This document shows, piece by piece, positions 1 to 4,767 of a DNA stretch of 5,041 nucleotides (the first letter of the stretch is position 1; each line of letters opens with the position of its first letter). This DNA comes from Clostridia bacterium (GTDB lineage: Bacteria > Bacillota > Clostridia > Christensenellales > UBA1242). The notes under the pieces are model-generated. The model did not search any database and was not told where the DNA came from. It saw only the letters and a list, made by a program, of their open reading frames with translations. The position numbers and the translations under genes were made by a program. The stretch covers positions 1-5,041 of the forward strand of contig JAFYKO010000005.1 of assembly GCA_017537515.1 (NCBI GenBank), written 5' to 3'.

Positions 1-717
1 ATAACAATCCCAAGTCAAAATTTAGGAACAACAAATATTTCAATAAACGCAACTGCACAGCCAGGCAATGCAACAATAGATTATGGCACAACGACAAATT
101 ATACCTCAAGTGAAACAACAACATCAGTTGCGATAGGAAGCCCATACACAACAACTCTCACTGCAACAAATGGTAATATTTTTGATAGTGTAACTGTAAG
201 TGGAAGTCCATACACTTGGACTCCAAACGCAACCGACAAAAGACTAGGCACCCTCACAGTCAACGTGACAGGAAACTTTACAATTAATACAAGTGTTAGG
301 AAGCCAACACTAACAATCACTTACACTGGTGATTTGGTTGACCCAAATAAAGACCTCAAGGGAAGAACATTAGAGTTGATTATAGGGACACCAGGTGAGG
401 ATTACTCGGTGGGAGGTCATCCCTTTTTGTGGCATCTTGAAATTTCGGGATATACATCTGCAAGTTCGAATACATCAGCAGAGGTTGAAGTTGGGGGTGG
501 TGTGTTGTTGTACTCTGTTCTTTCAAATCTAATCAGTAGTAAAGTTTATTATATAAGTCCAAGTATAACTAAACAAAATGTTGCTTTTGATACTAAGATT
601 ATTGAACGAGAAATGACGGCAGGCTGGGAAGATAATTATCTTTATTTCCAAATGCCTGCAATTGATACAACAATTGAAGTGGATGCACCTCTTGGCTATT
701 TTAATTGGGGACATTAA
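1..717 (+). CDS. C-terminal part of a Thr/Asn-rich, beta-type cell-surface protein (5' partial)
   Basis: Frame 1 is open from the first base to the TAA at 715-717, giving 238 residues of a protein whose start is outside the window. The first ~100 residues are rich in Thr, Ser, Asn and Gly with alternating hydrophobic residues, as in extracellular beta-sandwich repeats. Around residues 46-100 the order GSPYT, TLTATNG, DSVTVSGSPYTW, GTLTVNVTGNFTI follows the pattern of a repeat common in surface proteins of gut Bacillota (a Tyr-Thr strand, a T-A-x-x-G turn, a V-T-V-x-G strand and a closing V-T-G-x-x-T-I strand). That family link comes from pattern memory, not a search. The last ~130 residues (KGRTLELIIGTPGED onward) show no recognised domain. 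There is no LPXTG motif, hydrophobic anchor or SLH repeat before the end (NWGH), so any attachment signal lies in the missing N-terminal part or the protein is released. Thr is coded mostly by ACA, unlike the ftsAZ genes. Confidence is high that it is coding, low for function. Confidence 0.8.
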   Translation: MTIPSQNLGTTNISINATAQPGNATIDYGTTTNYTSSETTTSVAIGSPYTTTLTATNGNIFDSVTVSGSPYTWTPNATDKRLGTLTVNVTGNFTINTSVRKPTLTITYTGDLVDPNKDLKGRTLELIIGTPGEDYSVGGHPFLWHLEISGYTSASSNTSAEVEVGGGVLLYSVLSNLISSKVYYISPSITKQNVAFDTKIIEREMTAGWEDNYLYFQMPAIDTTIEVDAPLGYFNWGH

Positions 718-755
718 GTGTTAATAATTTAAGAAGTCTGATCCTTCCCAATTAA
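701..755. repeat. Inverted repeat spanning the stop codon of the surface protein gene
   Basis: TTAATTGGG at 701-709 pairs exactly with CCCAATTAA at 747-755, and G710-T746 plus A711-T745 extend the stem to 11 bp around a loop of about 33 nt that holds the TAA stop. No T-run follows on the plus strand (the next bases are A-rich), so it is not a standard intrinsic terminator. It could stabilise the mRNA 3' end or be chance pairing in AT-rich DNA. Confidence 0.4.
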
Positions 756-860
756 GTTAATAAAAATAAAATAAATAAAAACAAAAAACCAAAAAAACAA
801 TAAAAATTAATAATAAAAACCTCTTTTTTAATAAAAAAAATTAAAAAATGTCAATTTTGC
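718..860. other. Gene-free A-rich spacer upstream of ftsA
   Basis: This stretch holds no credible gene on either strand: there is no ribosome binding site with an open frame. From about 754 to 848 it is almost only A and T with long A-runs on the plus strand. Such A-tracts are expected to be curved and can act as upstream promoter elements for the ftsA promoter that follows. I see no GC-containing terminator hairpin for the upstream gene. Confidence 0.6.
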
Positions 861-895
861 TTGACTTGAATTTGTGAAATAATGTATTATATAAT
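861..895 (+). promoter_or_regulatory. Probable sigma-A promoter(s) of ftsA
   Basis: TTGACT (861-866), an 18-nt spacer and TATTAT (885-890) match sigma-A consensus at 5 of 6 positions in each box. A second overlapping set, TTGAAT (866-871), 18 nt and TATAAT (890-895), has a perfect -10. Either would start transcription around 897-902, leaving a leader of about 35-40 nt before the GTG start at 937. The -10 boxes lie inside a 22-bp palindrome. Confidence 0.7.
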
Positions 896-905
896 TATAT
901 AATAC
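884..905. repeat. Perfect 22-bp palindrome over the ftsA -10 region
   Basis: The half-site GTATTATATAA (884-894) is followed at once by its exact reverse complement (895-905). It covers both candidate -10 boxes and the predicted start point, so it is well placed to be an operator. It is 20/22 A or T, which makes chance palindromes more likely, and it has no spacer as an RNA hairpin would. Confidence 0.55.
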
Positions 906-923
906 TTATTTTTTATTTAATAT

Positions 924-930
924 GGAGGTG
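924..930 (+). promoter_or_regulatory. Shine-Dalgarno GGAGGTG that fixes the ftsA start at GTG 937
   Basis: GGAGGTG lies 6 nt upstream of GTG 937-939. The in-frame ATG at 922-924 overlaps this site and has only AT-rich sequence before it with no Shine-Dalgarno of its own. The in-frame TTG at 934 would be only 3 nt away. The GTG start is therefore preferred, removing five residues from the longest reading. Confidence 0.8.
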
Positions 931-936
931 GCTTTG

Positions 937-2037
937 GTGAAAAAAAAGGTGGTAAGTGTTTTGGATATTGGTTCTGCAAAACTTACCGTTTTAACGGCCG
1001 GTGAGGGGAGCAACAAGAATATCGTCGTTTATGGCAGAAGCGATGTTGAGTATTCGGGCTTTTCTGATGGCGAGTTGTTTGAGCCTGAAAAGTTTGGCGA
1101 AAAACTCGGCAAGGCGATTGAGAATGTTGAACTTACAAGCAATATTGCCATTAAGGAATTGACTGTGGGGGTTCCAGCTGAGTTTTGTTATAACACCACT
1201 CGAAAAATAAATTTGACTTTTGCAAAAAAACTCAAACTCACTCCTTCCGCACTTAAAGAAATTTACGAAATGGGTGTTGATGGGGATGAGGAAAGTATTC
1301 CAATTTCCGTTGAGCCTATTTACAATATACTAGACGACGGAAAAAAGGTTATTGACGTTGTGGGGCTTAAAACCTCAAAACTTACTGCGTTTGTTAGCGT
1401 TGTTTTTGCAAAGAAGGATTTTATTCAACTGATAAACGAAAATCTCGCAAAACTTGGGGTTGTCAGTGTCAAATATGTCTGTTCTGCATTAGCGGAAACG
1501 CAATACCTTCTTGGGGATTTGCCAAGCGAAGCAATGCTGATTGACGTTGGGTATTTGACAACAAGCATTGCGGTGGCGAAAGGGCGAGGACTTGTCAACC
1601 TCTTTTCGTTTTCACAAGGTGGGGCACATATTATGGCTGACCTTGCAGAATGCCTCGAACTTTCACTTACTGAGGCTGAGGACTTAAAGAATAAGATTAT
1701 TTTAACTTTGCAACCTTCCGCAAACGACTGTTATGAAGTCTCCAGCGGGGCCAAAGAACGTAAGATTTTTGTCAAGGTGGCGAATGAAATTGTTGTTTCA
1801 AGGCTTGAATATATTGCAAAACTTATTTCAATTTGCCTTCAAAGATGTGATATTGAGGAATATTTCCCGGTGTATCTTACGGGCGGAGGCATAACTGCGA
1901 TTAAGGGTGCAAAGGATATTATTGCAAATTCTATGGGGCGTACGGTTGGGATTATTTCCCCAACAATTGTGGAATTTAACAAGCCTTACTGCTCGTCGAT
2001 TATATCCCTCGTGCAAAATGCAATAAAAAATATTTGA
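937..2037 (+). CDS. ftsA: Cell division protein FtsA-like, short form lacking the C-terminal membrane-targeting helix
   Basis: This is an actin-like ATPase of the FtsA family, 366 residues from GTG 937. FtsA normally polymerises under the membrane, binds the C-terminal peptide of FtsZ and tethers the Z-ring. Visible motifs are the first phosphate loop DIGSAK (residues 10-15), a region consistent with FtsA subdomain 1C (about 75-160), a second phosphate loop LIDVGYLTTSIAV (about 201-213), SQGGAHI (226-232) and the adenosine motif LTGGGI (314-319). The segment PYCSSIISLV near the end matches the family PYYSTAVGLL strand/helix, after which E. coli FtsA continues for about 35-40 residues to an amphipathic helix. 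Here the protein ends within eight residues, so the linker and helix are missing; neither readthrough of the TGA nor the 69-nt gap to ftsZ could encode them. The second phosphate loop has Tyr-Leu where Gly-Gly is usual and Ser where Asp is usual. The adjacent ftsZ supports the call. No other dcw genes flank it. Confidence 0.88.
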   Translation: MKKKVVSVLDIGSAKLTVLTAGEGSNKNIVVYGRSDVEYSGFSDGELFEPEKFGEKLGKAIENVELTSNIAIKELTVGVPAEFCYNTTRKINLTFAKKLKLTPSALKEIYEMGVDGDEESIPISVEPIYNILDDGKKVIDVVGLKTSKLTAFVSVVFAKKDFIQLINENLAKLGVVSVKYVCSALAETQYLLGDLPSEAMLIDVGYLTTSIAVAKGRGLVNLFSFSQGGAHIMADLAECLELSLTEAEDLKNKIILTLQPSANDCYEVSSGAKERKIFVKVANEIVVSRLEYIAKLISICLQRCDIEEYFPVYLTGGGITAIKGAKDIIANSMGRTVGIISPTIVEFNKPYCSSIISLVQNAIKNI

Positions 2038-2054
2038 AAATTGTCGCTTTTTAG

Positions 2055-2083
2055 TTGCAAAATGATTTGAAAGAAGTTATAAT
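2055..2083 (+). promoter_or_regulatory. Probable sigma-A promoter of ftsZ
   Basis: TTGCAA (2055-2060), 17 nt and a perfect TATAAT (2078-2083) lie in the ftsA-ftsZ gap. Transcription would start near 2090, giving a leader of only about 17 nt that contains the AGGAG site (2096-2100). ftsZ can thus be expressed above ftsA, as is common, while read-through from ftsA also remains possible because no terminator separates them. Confidence 0.7.
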
Positions 2084-2106
2084 AAGATGTAATATAGGAG
2101 AAAATT

Positions 2107-3273
2107 ATGTATAATACAAACAATATAGGCCCTGTGGCCAACATAAAAGTTATTGGAATTGGTGGCGGTGGAAACAATGCTGTCAATCGTATGATTAATG
2201 CAAACATAACAAGTGCAAGTTATGTTGCTATCAACACTGACAAACAAGACCTTCTTATGAGCAATGCCGACCAACGTCTTCAAATCGGTGAAAAAATCAC
2301 TCGTGGCCTTGGTGCTGGTGCTGAACCTGATGTAGGTCTTAAAGCCGCAGAAGAAAGCAAGGCGAGTATTAGTGAAATCTTGAAAGATACTGACCTTGTG
2401 TTTATTACTGCTGGTATGGGTGGCGGAACTGGAACCGGTGCCGCTCCAGTTGTTGCACAAATTGCGAAGGAAATGGGGATTTTGACAATCGCTGTTGTTA
2501 CAAAACCTTTCAGCTTTGAAGGTAGAAAGAGAATTGAAAACGCAGACAAGGGCTTGGACAACCTCAGAAAATATGTTGATACTTTGGTTGTTATTCCAAA
2601 CGACAAACTTTTCCACCTCGTTCCAAAAGGAACACCAATCGTGGATGCGTTCAGATACGCCGACGATGTTCTTAGACAAGGCATCCAAGGTATCTCAGAC
2701 CTTATCGTTACGCCTGGGCTTATCAACCTTGACTTTGCGGACGTGCGTTCGGTTATGAAAAACAAAGGCCTTGCACATATGGGTATCGGACACGCTAAGG
2801 GCGAAAATAAAACTATTGAAGCAGTTAGACAAGCGGTTTCGTCTCCACTTCTTGAAACAACGATTGAAGGTGCAACCGGTGTTCTTCTTAACGTTAAAGG
2901 CGGACTTGACCTTCCTCTTGACCAAGTTTATGAAGCCGCAGACCTTGTTAAGCAAGTCGTTGACCCAACTTGCAATATTATTTTCGGTTCTGGTATCGAC
3001 GAGGCAATGAGTGATGAGGTTGAAATCACAATCATTGCAACTGGATTTAACAATGGTGATATTCTTGAAAACCAAGAACAAAAACATATCAAGGAAGAGG
3101 CTGAAGCATTCAATCAGTTTGACACTAAGAGAATGTTTGGCGGAACACCACTCACTCCACCTACTTTCAAAAAGCCGGAACCTGATGTAACTCAAGAAGA
3201 AAACAGTTCTAGAATCAAAATTAACGACAGTTACATACCACCTTTTCTTAGAAAATTGAGAAAAGATAGATAG
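2107..3273 (+). CDS. ftsZ: Cell division protein FtsZ (bacterial tubulin GTPase)
   Basis: FtsZ binds and hydrolyses GTP and assembles into the cytoplasmic Z-ring that directs septum synthesis. The 388-residue product has the normal length. In order: a Rossmann-type loop GIGGGGNN (17-24); NTDKQDL (43-49); the tubulin signature GGGTGTG (105-111); KPFSFEGRKR (133-142); the T7 synergy loop NLDFADV (207-213), whose Asn207, Asp209 and Asp212 fall at the same numbers as in E. coli; a C-terminal beta domain to about 315; an acidic/Gln-rich variable linker (about 318-372); and the conserved C-terminal peptide with IPPFLRK (377-383) followed by a basic tail LRKDR. That peptide is the docking site for FtsA, SepF, ZipA or EzrA, so partner binding appears intact. 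ATG 2107 has AGGAG 6 nt upstream. It follows ftsA by 69 nt with its own promoter. No residue essential for GTPase activity is missing. Confidence 0.98.
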   Translation: MYNTNNIGPVANIKVIGIGGGGNNAVNRMINANITSASYVAINTDKQDLLMSNADQRLQIGEKITRGLGAGAEPDVGLKAAEESKASISEILKDTDLVFITAGMGGGTGTGAAPVVAQIAKEMGILTIAVVTKPFSFEGRKRIENADKGLDNLRKYVDTLVVIPNDKLFHLVPKGTPIVDAFRYADDVLRQGIQGISDLIVTPGLINLDFADVRSVMKNKGLAHMGIGHAKGENKTIEAVRQAVSSPLLETTIEGATGVLLNVKGGLDLPLDQVYEAADLVKQVVDPTCNIIFGSGIDEAMSDEVEITIIATGFNNGDILENQEQKHIKEEAEAFNQFDTKRMFGGTPLTPPTFKKPEPDVTQEENSSRIKINDSYIPPFLRKLRKDR

Positions 3274-3286
3274 TTTTTTGGGAAGA

Positions 3287-3328
3287 TTAAAAAAAATTTT
3301 AAAATTCTTAAAAAATTTTTTGAAAAAA
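3287..3328 (+). promoter_or_regulatory. AT-only tract upstream of the tRNA promoter, likely UP element
   Basis: Alternating A- and T-runs, including AAAAAATTTTTT, sit directly upstream of the consensus -35 at 3331. This matches the position and composition of UP elements bound by the RNA polymerase alpha C-terminal domain at stable-RNA promoters. It is the only sequence between ftsZ and the tRNA promoter, and I find no convincing ftsZ terminator in it. Confidence 0.5.
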
Positions 3329-3330
3329 TG

Positions 3331-3359
3331 TTGACAAATGTTTGTAAATGTTATATAAT
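3331..3359 (+). promoter_or_regulatory. Exact-consensus sigma-A promoter of the tRNA operon
   Basis: TTGACA (3331-3336), exactly 17 nt, then TATAAT (3354-3359): both boxes are perfect and the spacing is optimal. Transcription should begin around 3366-3367, a few bases before the mature 5' end of the tRNA-Met at 3370. The -35 and spacer overlap an ACAAA-N2-TTTGT palindrome. Confidence 0.92.
3334..3345. repeat. CAAA-N2-TTTG palindrome, copy 1 (on the tRNA promoter)
   Basis: ACAAATGTTTGT is a 5+5 palindrome with a 2-nt centre, overlapping the last half of the -35 and the spacer of the tRNA promoter. It is the exact reverse complement of copy 2 at 3451-3462 and shares its core with copy 3 at 3647-3656. 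Confidence 0.5.
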
Positions 3360-3369
3360 GCTCTTACTT

Positions 3370-3446
3370 GGCTGTGTAGCTCAGCTGGTTAGAGCGTACG
3401 GTTCATACCCGTAAGGTCGCTGGTTCGATCCTAGCCACAGCCACCA
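3370..3446 (+). tRNA. Elongator tRNA-Met (CAT)
   Basis: A full cloverleaf is seen. Acceptor GGCTGTG (3370-3376) pairs with CACAGCC (3436-3442), followed by A and an encoded CCA (3444-3446). D-stem GCTC/GAGC is at 3379-3382 and 3392-3395. Anticodon stem TACGG/CCGTA encloses TTCATAC with CAT at 3404-3406. The T-stem GCTGG/CTAGC (one G-T pair) encloses TTCGATC. The G1-C72 pair and the lack of three G-C pairs in the anticodon stem exclude the initiator. The D-arm and anticodon arm match the Bacillus elongator Met form rather than the tRNA-Ile2 (lysidine) form. Confidence 0.96.
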
Positions 3447-3450
3447 AGAG

Positions 3451-3462
3451 ACAAACATTTGT
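3451..3462. repeat. CAAA-N2-TTTG palindrome, copy 2 (tRNA spacer)
   Basis: ACAAACATTTGT lies 4 nt after the tRNA-Met CCA. It is a 5+5 palindrome around a 2-nt centre and the exact reverse complement of copy 1. As RNA it abuts the spacer hairpin. Confidence 0.45.
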
Positions 3463-3489
3463 GAGTTTGGGGAAGTCCTCAAACTTGTA
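3460..3489 (+). other. Hairpin in the tRNA-Met/tRNA-Glu spacer
   Basis: GAGTTTGGGG (3463-3472) pairs over all ten positions, two of them G-U, with CCTCAAACTT (3477-3486) around the loop AAGT. Two further G-U pairs and one T-A pair extend the stem outward to 3460/3489. It fills most of the 44-nt spacer. No T-run follows, so it should not stop transcription; a role in processing the dicistronic precursor is an inference. Confidence 0.6.
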
Positions 3490-3490
3490 T

Positions 3491-3565
3491 GGTTCCATGG
3501 TAAATCGGTTAATACACCACCCTTTCACGGTGGAGTGGGGGGTTCGACTCCCCCTGGAATCACCA
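3491..3565 (+). tRNA. tRNA-Glu (TTC)
   Basis: Acceptor GGTTCCA (3491-3497) pairs with TGGAATC (3555-3561, one G-U), then discriminator A and encoded CCA (3563-3565). The anticodon stem CCACC/GGTGG encloses CTTTCAC, giving TTC. The T-stem is GGGGG/CCCCC (3538-3542 and 3550-3554) around TTCGACT. The D-arm with GGTTAATAC and the discriminator A resemble the Bacillus tRNA-Glu. It is cotranscribed with tRNA-Met. Confidence 0.96.
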
Positions 3566-3569
3566 ACTT

Positions 3570-3592
3570 GAAGCCTTTGGGCTTCTTTTTTT
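3570..3592 (+). terminator. Intrinsic terminator of the tRNA operon
   Basis: GAAGCC (3570-3575), loop TTTG, GGCTTC (3580-3585), then seven T (3586-3592). It begins 5 nt after the CCA of tRNA-Glu and closes the two-tRNA transcript. Confidence 0.92.
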
Positions 3593-3646
3593 ATCGTTTT
3601 TTTACATTTTTAAAAAAATTTTTACATTTTACAAAAAAAATCCTTT

Positions 3647-3656
3647 CAAACGTTTG
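3647..3656. repeat. CAAA-N2-TTTG palindrome, copy 3 (on the -35 of the membrane protein gene)
   Basis: CAAACGTTTG is a perfect 10-bp palindrome with a central CG, like the core of operators bound by LacI/PurR-family repressors (the E. coli PurR core is GCAAACGTTTGC). It overlaps the start of the weak -35 box at 3654, where a bound repressor would block RNA polymerase. The family link is inferred only from resemblance. Confidence 0.5.
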
Positions 3657-3682
3657 CTTTTTGATAAAAAAGTATTTATAAT
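3654..3682 (+). promoter_or_regulatory. Probable promoter of the tailed membrane protein gene
   Basis: A weak -35, TTGCTT (3654-3659), 17 nt and a perfect TATAAT (3677-3682). Transcription from it would begin near 3689, almost at the Shine-Dalgarno AGGAGG (3689-3694), giving a leader of about 11 nt. The remaining spacer 3593-3646 is AT-rich with two copies of TTTTTACATTTT and no gene. Confidence 0.55.
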
Positions 3683-3699
3683 ATACTTAGGAGGAAAAT

Positions 3700-4734
3700 A
3701 TGATTAATTTACTTTGGCTATTATTAATACTTGGCGTAGACGTAGCTCTACTTTGGTTGGCTTACAAATTTTTTGGGAAAATTGGACTGTTTGTTTATGG
3801 CACTTTCGCAGTGATGCAAGCAAACTTTCAAGTTTCTGTTGGCGTTCTTAACGTCGGCGAAATAGGTGTTGTCGCAAGCGTTGCAACATGGATTACACTT
3901 CTTTTGGCAATTGTTACCTTACTCCATAAATACGGAGCAAAATCTGTACTCGCATTCACCATCCTTGTTGGCGGTGCTATGGGTGCAACATTGCTTACTG
4001 ACTTGTTTGCTATGTATGCAATGGGTATGGAAATCACATTTATGTCAATCTTTACATCATCTCTTTGCACTTTCTTGCTTTTTGGTATCGAATGCCTCAT
4101 CGCAGTTGTTGTCAATGAATTGTTTAGAGGCTCAAAAATCTCTGACTTCTTGAAACTTGTGATAATCCTAGCAGTTCTTGTTGTGCTTGATGTGATTTTG
4201 TTCAGTGGCGTTCAATCAATCAACCTTCCTTTCGGACAAGCAATGCTTGACTTTGCTTTGGCAAACCTATGGCAAAAAGCAGTTGTGTTTGCACTTATGA
4301 TTCCTATGATTTATGTTTTGTTAAAAACAAAAGATAAAGACCTTGAAGCAATTTTGGAAAAAGGCATAAGCGAAGAACCAGCTGAAAAACCTGAAGAAAA
4401 AGTTGAAGAAAAAGTTGAAGAAAAAACTGAAGAACCAGTCCAAGTGGAGGAAGTTCAAGAACCTCGTGAGGTTGAAATTATTGTAGAAGCAGAAGAAGAG
4501 AAAAAACCAGCAAAGAAAACCGCTACAAAGAAAATCACACCTAAAACCGCAACCAAAAAACCTGTGACAAAGACTTCATCTGCAAAAACAACCGCAAAGA
4601 AAACAACAACCACAAAGAAAACTACTACAGCAAAAAAGACAACCACAGCTAAAAAAACCTCAGAAAAAACTCCAGCAAAAACAACAGCTAAAAAAACTAC
4701 TACAGCCAAAAAAACAACTAAAAAAGCCGAATAA
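3700..4734 (+). CDS. Seven-helix membrane protein (VUT/YhhQ-like?) with acidic then Lys/Thr/Ala-rich cytoplasmic tail
   Basis: The 344-residue product starts at ATG 3700, 5 nt after AGGAGG. Residues 1-208 contain about seven hydrophobic helices (near 2-21, 28-46, 56-74, 83-103, 113-139, 150-170, 184-208). Basic residues in the loops after helices 1, 3, 5 and 7 predict a cytoplasmic C-terminus. The stretch FGKIGLFVYGTFAVMQANFQV, then a helix and HKYGAKSV recalls the start of YhhQ/VUT queuosine-precursor transporters (about 220 residues). However, the acidic residues usual before the KYG motif (T-D-I-L-N-E) are replaced by AIVTLLH, and I cannot match the second half, so this family call is tentative. 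The tail has an acidic segment (about 219-268; EEKVEEKVEEKTEE) and then a Lys/Thr/Ala segment (269-344) with AKKTTT units like histone H1 or bacterial AlgP-type tails. Such tails usually bind nucleic acid; here that is inference. It is monocistronic between two terminators. Confidence 0.85.
   Translation: MINLLWLLLILGVDVALLWLAYKFFGKIGLFVYGTFAVMQANFQVSVGVLNVGEIGVVASVATWITLLLAIVTLLHKYGAKSVLAFTILVGGAMGATLLTDLFAMYAMGMEITFMSIFTSSLCTFLLFGIECLIAVVVNELFRGSKISDFLKLVIILAVLVVLDVILFSGVQSINLPFGQAMLDFALANLWQKAVVFALMIPMIYVLLKTKDKDLEAILEKGISEEPAEKPEEKVEEKVEEKTEEPVQVEEVQEPREVEIIVEAEEEKKPAKKTATKKITPKTATKKPVTKTSSAKTTAKKTTTTKKTTTAKKTTTAKKTSEKTPAKTTAKKTTTAKKTTKKAE
4393..4435 (+). repeat. 12-bp tandem repeat encoding E-E-K-V units
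   Basis: GAAGAAAAAGTT occurs at 4393-4404 and 4405-4416, followed by GAAGAAAAAACT and a partial GAAGAA. It encodes the EEKVEEKVEEKTEE part of the acidic tail. The near-identical DNA copies point to recent duplication or slippage, so the length may vary between strains. Confidence 0.75.
4504..4731 (+). repeat. Low-complexity Lys/Thr/Ala-coding region (AKKTTT units)
   Basis: This codes residues 269-344. Protein units of A-K-K-T-T-T recur, but Thr codons switch between ACA, ACT and ACC, Lys between AAA and AAG, and Ala between GCA, GCT and GCC. The protein repeat is thus more conserved than the DNA repeat, which suggests selection on the amino-acid pattern rather than fresh slippage. Confidence 0.75.
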
Positions 4735-4737
4735 AGA

Positions 4738-4767
4738 ATAAAAATCCACAATAGTGTGGATTTTTAT
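4738..4767. terminator. Bidirectional intrinsic terminator between convergent genes
   Basis: A perfect 13-bp stem (4738-4750 with 4755-4767) surrounds the loop ATAG. Its core is TCCACA/TGTGGA and the outer part is A-runs on the left and T-runs on the right, so either strand reads a hairpin followed by U-rich RNA. It starts 4 nt after the stop of the membrane protein gene and overlaps the stop codon of the convergent small gene at 4764-4766. Confidence 0.9.

Noticed and set aside
808..832. TAAAAA-CCTC-TTTTTTA as a terminator in the ftsA upstream spacer
   Set aside because: The stem is A-T only, short, and is followed by A-rich rather than T-rich sequence.
922..936. ATG at 922 as the ftsA start
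   Set aside because: The codon overlaps the Shine-Dalgarno and has none of its own; GTG 937 is correctly spaced.
2035..2037. Alternative genetic code with TGA as Trp
   Set aside because: TGA ends ftsA shortly before the ftsZ promoter, the next in-frame codons give no sensible extension, and Trp is coded by TGG throughout.
2077..2765. Long minus-strand frames opposite ftsZ
   Set aside because: They are mirror frames of a highly conserved gene, with no ribosome binding site, and disordered Cys/Asn/Phe-rich or low-complexity products.
3274..3330. Intrinsic terminator for ftsZ
   Set aside because: Only A-T pairings can be drawn; there is no GC-containing stem followed by a T-run.
3370..3446. 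Initiator tRNA-fMet or tRNA-Ile2 identity for the CAT tRNA
   Set aside because: The G1-C72 pair and the anticodon stem lack initiator features, and the sequence matches the Bacillus elongator Met tRNA far better than the Ile2 form.
3463..3490. Spacer hairpin as a transcription terminator
   Set aside because: The stem is followed by GTAT and then the tRNA-Glu gene, with no T-run.
4455..4751. Minus-strand hydrophobic Val/Phe/Ala frame
   Set aside because: It is simply the complement of the Lys/Thr/Ala repeat; it starts inside the terminator hairpin and lacks a ribosome binding site.
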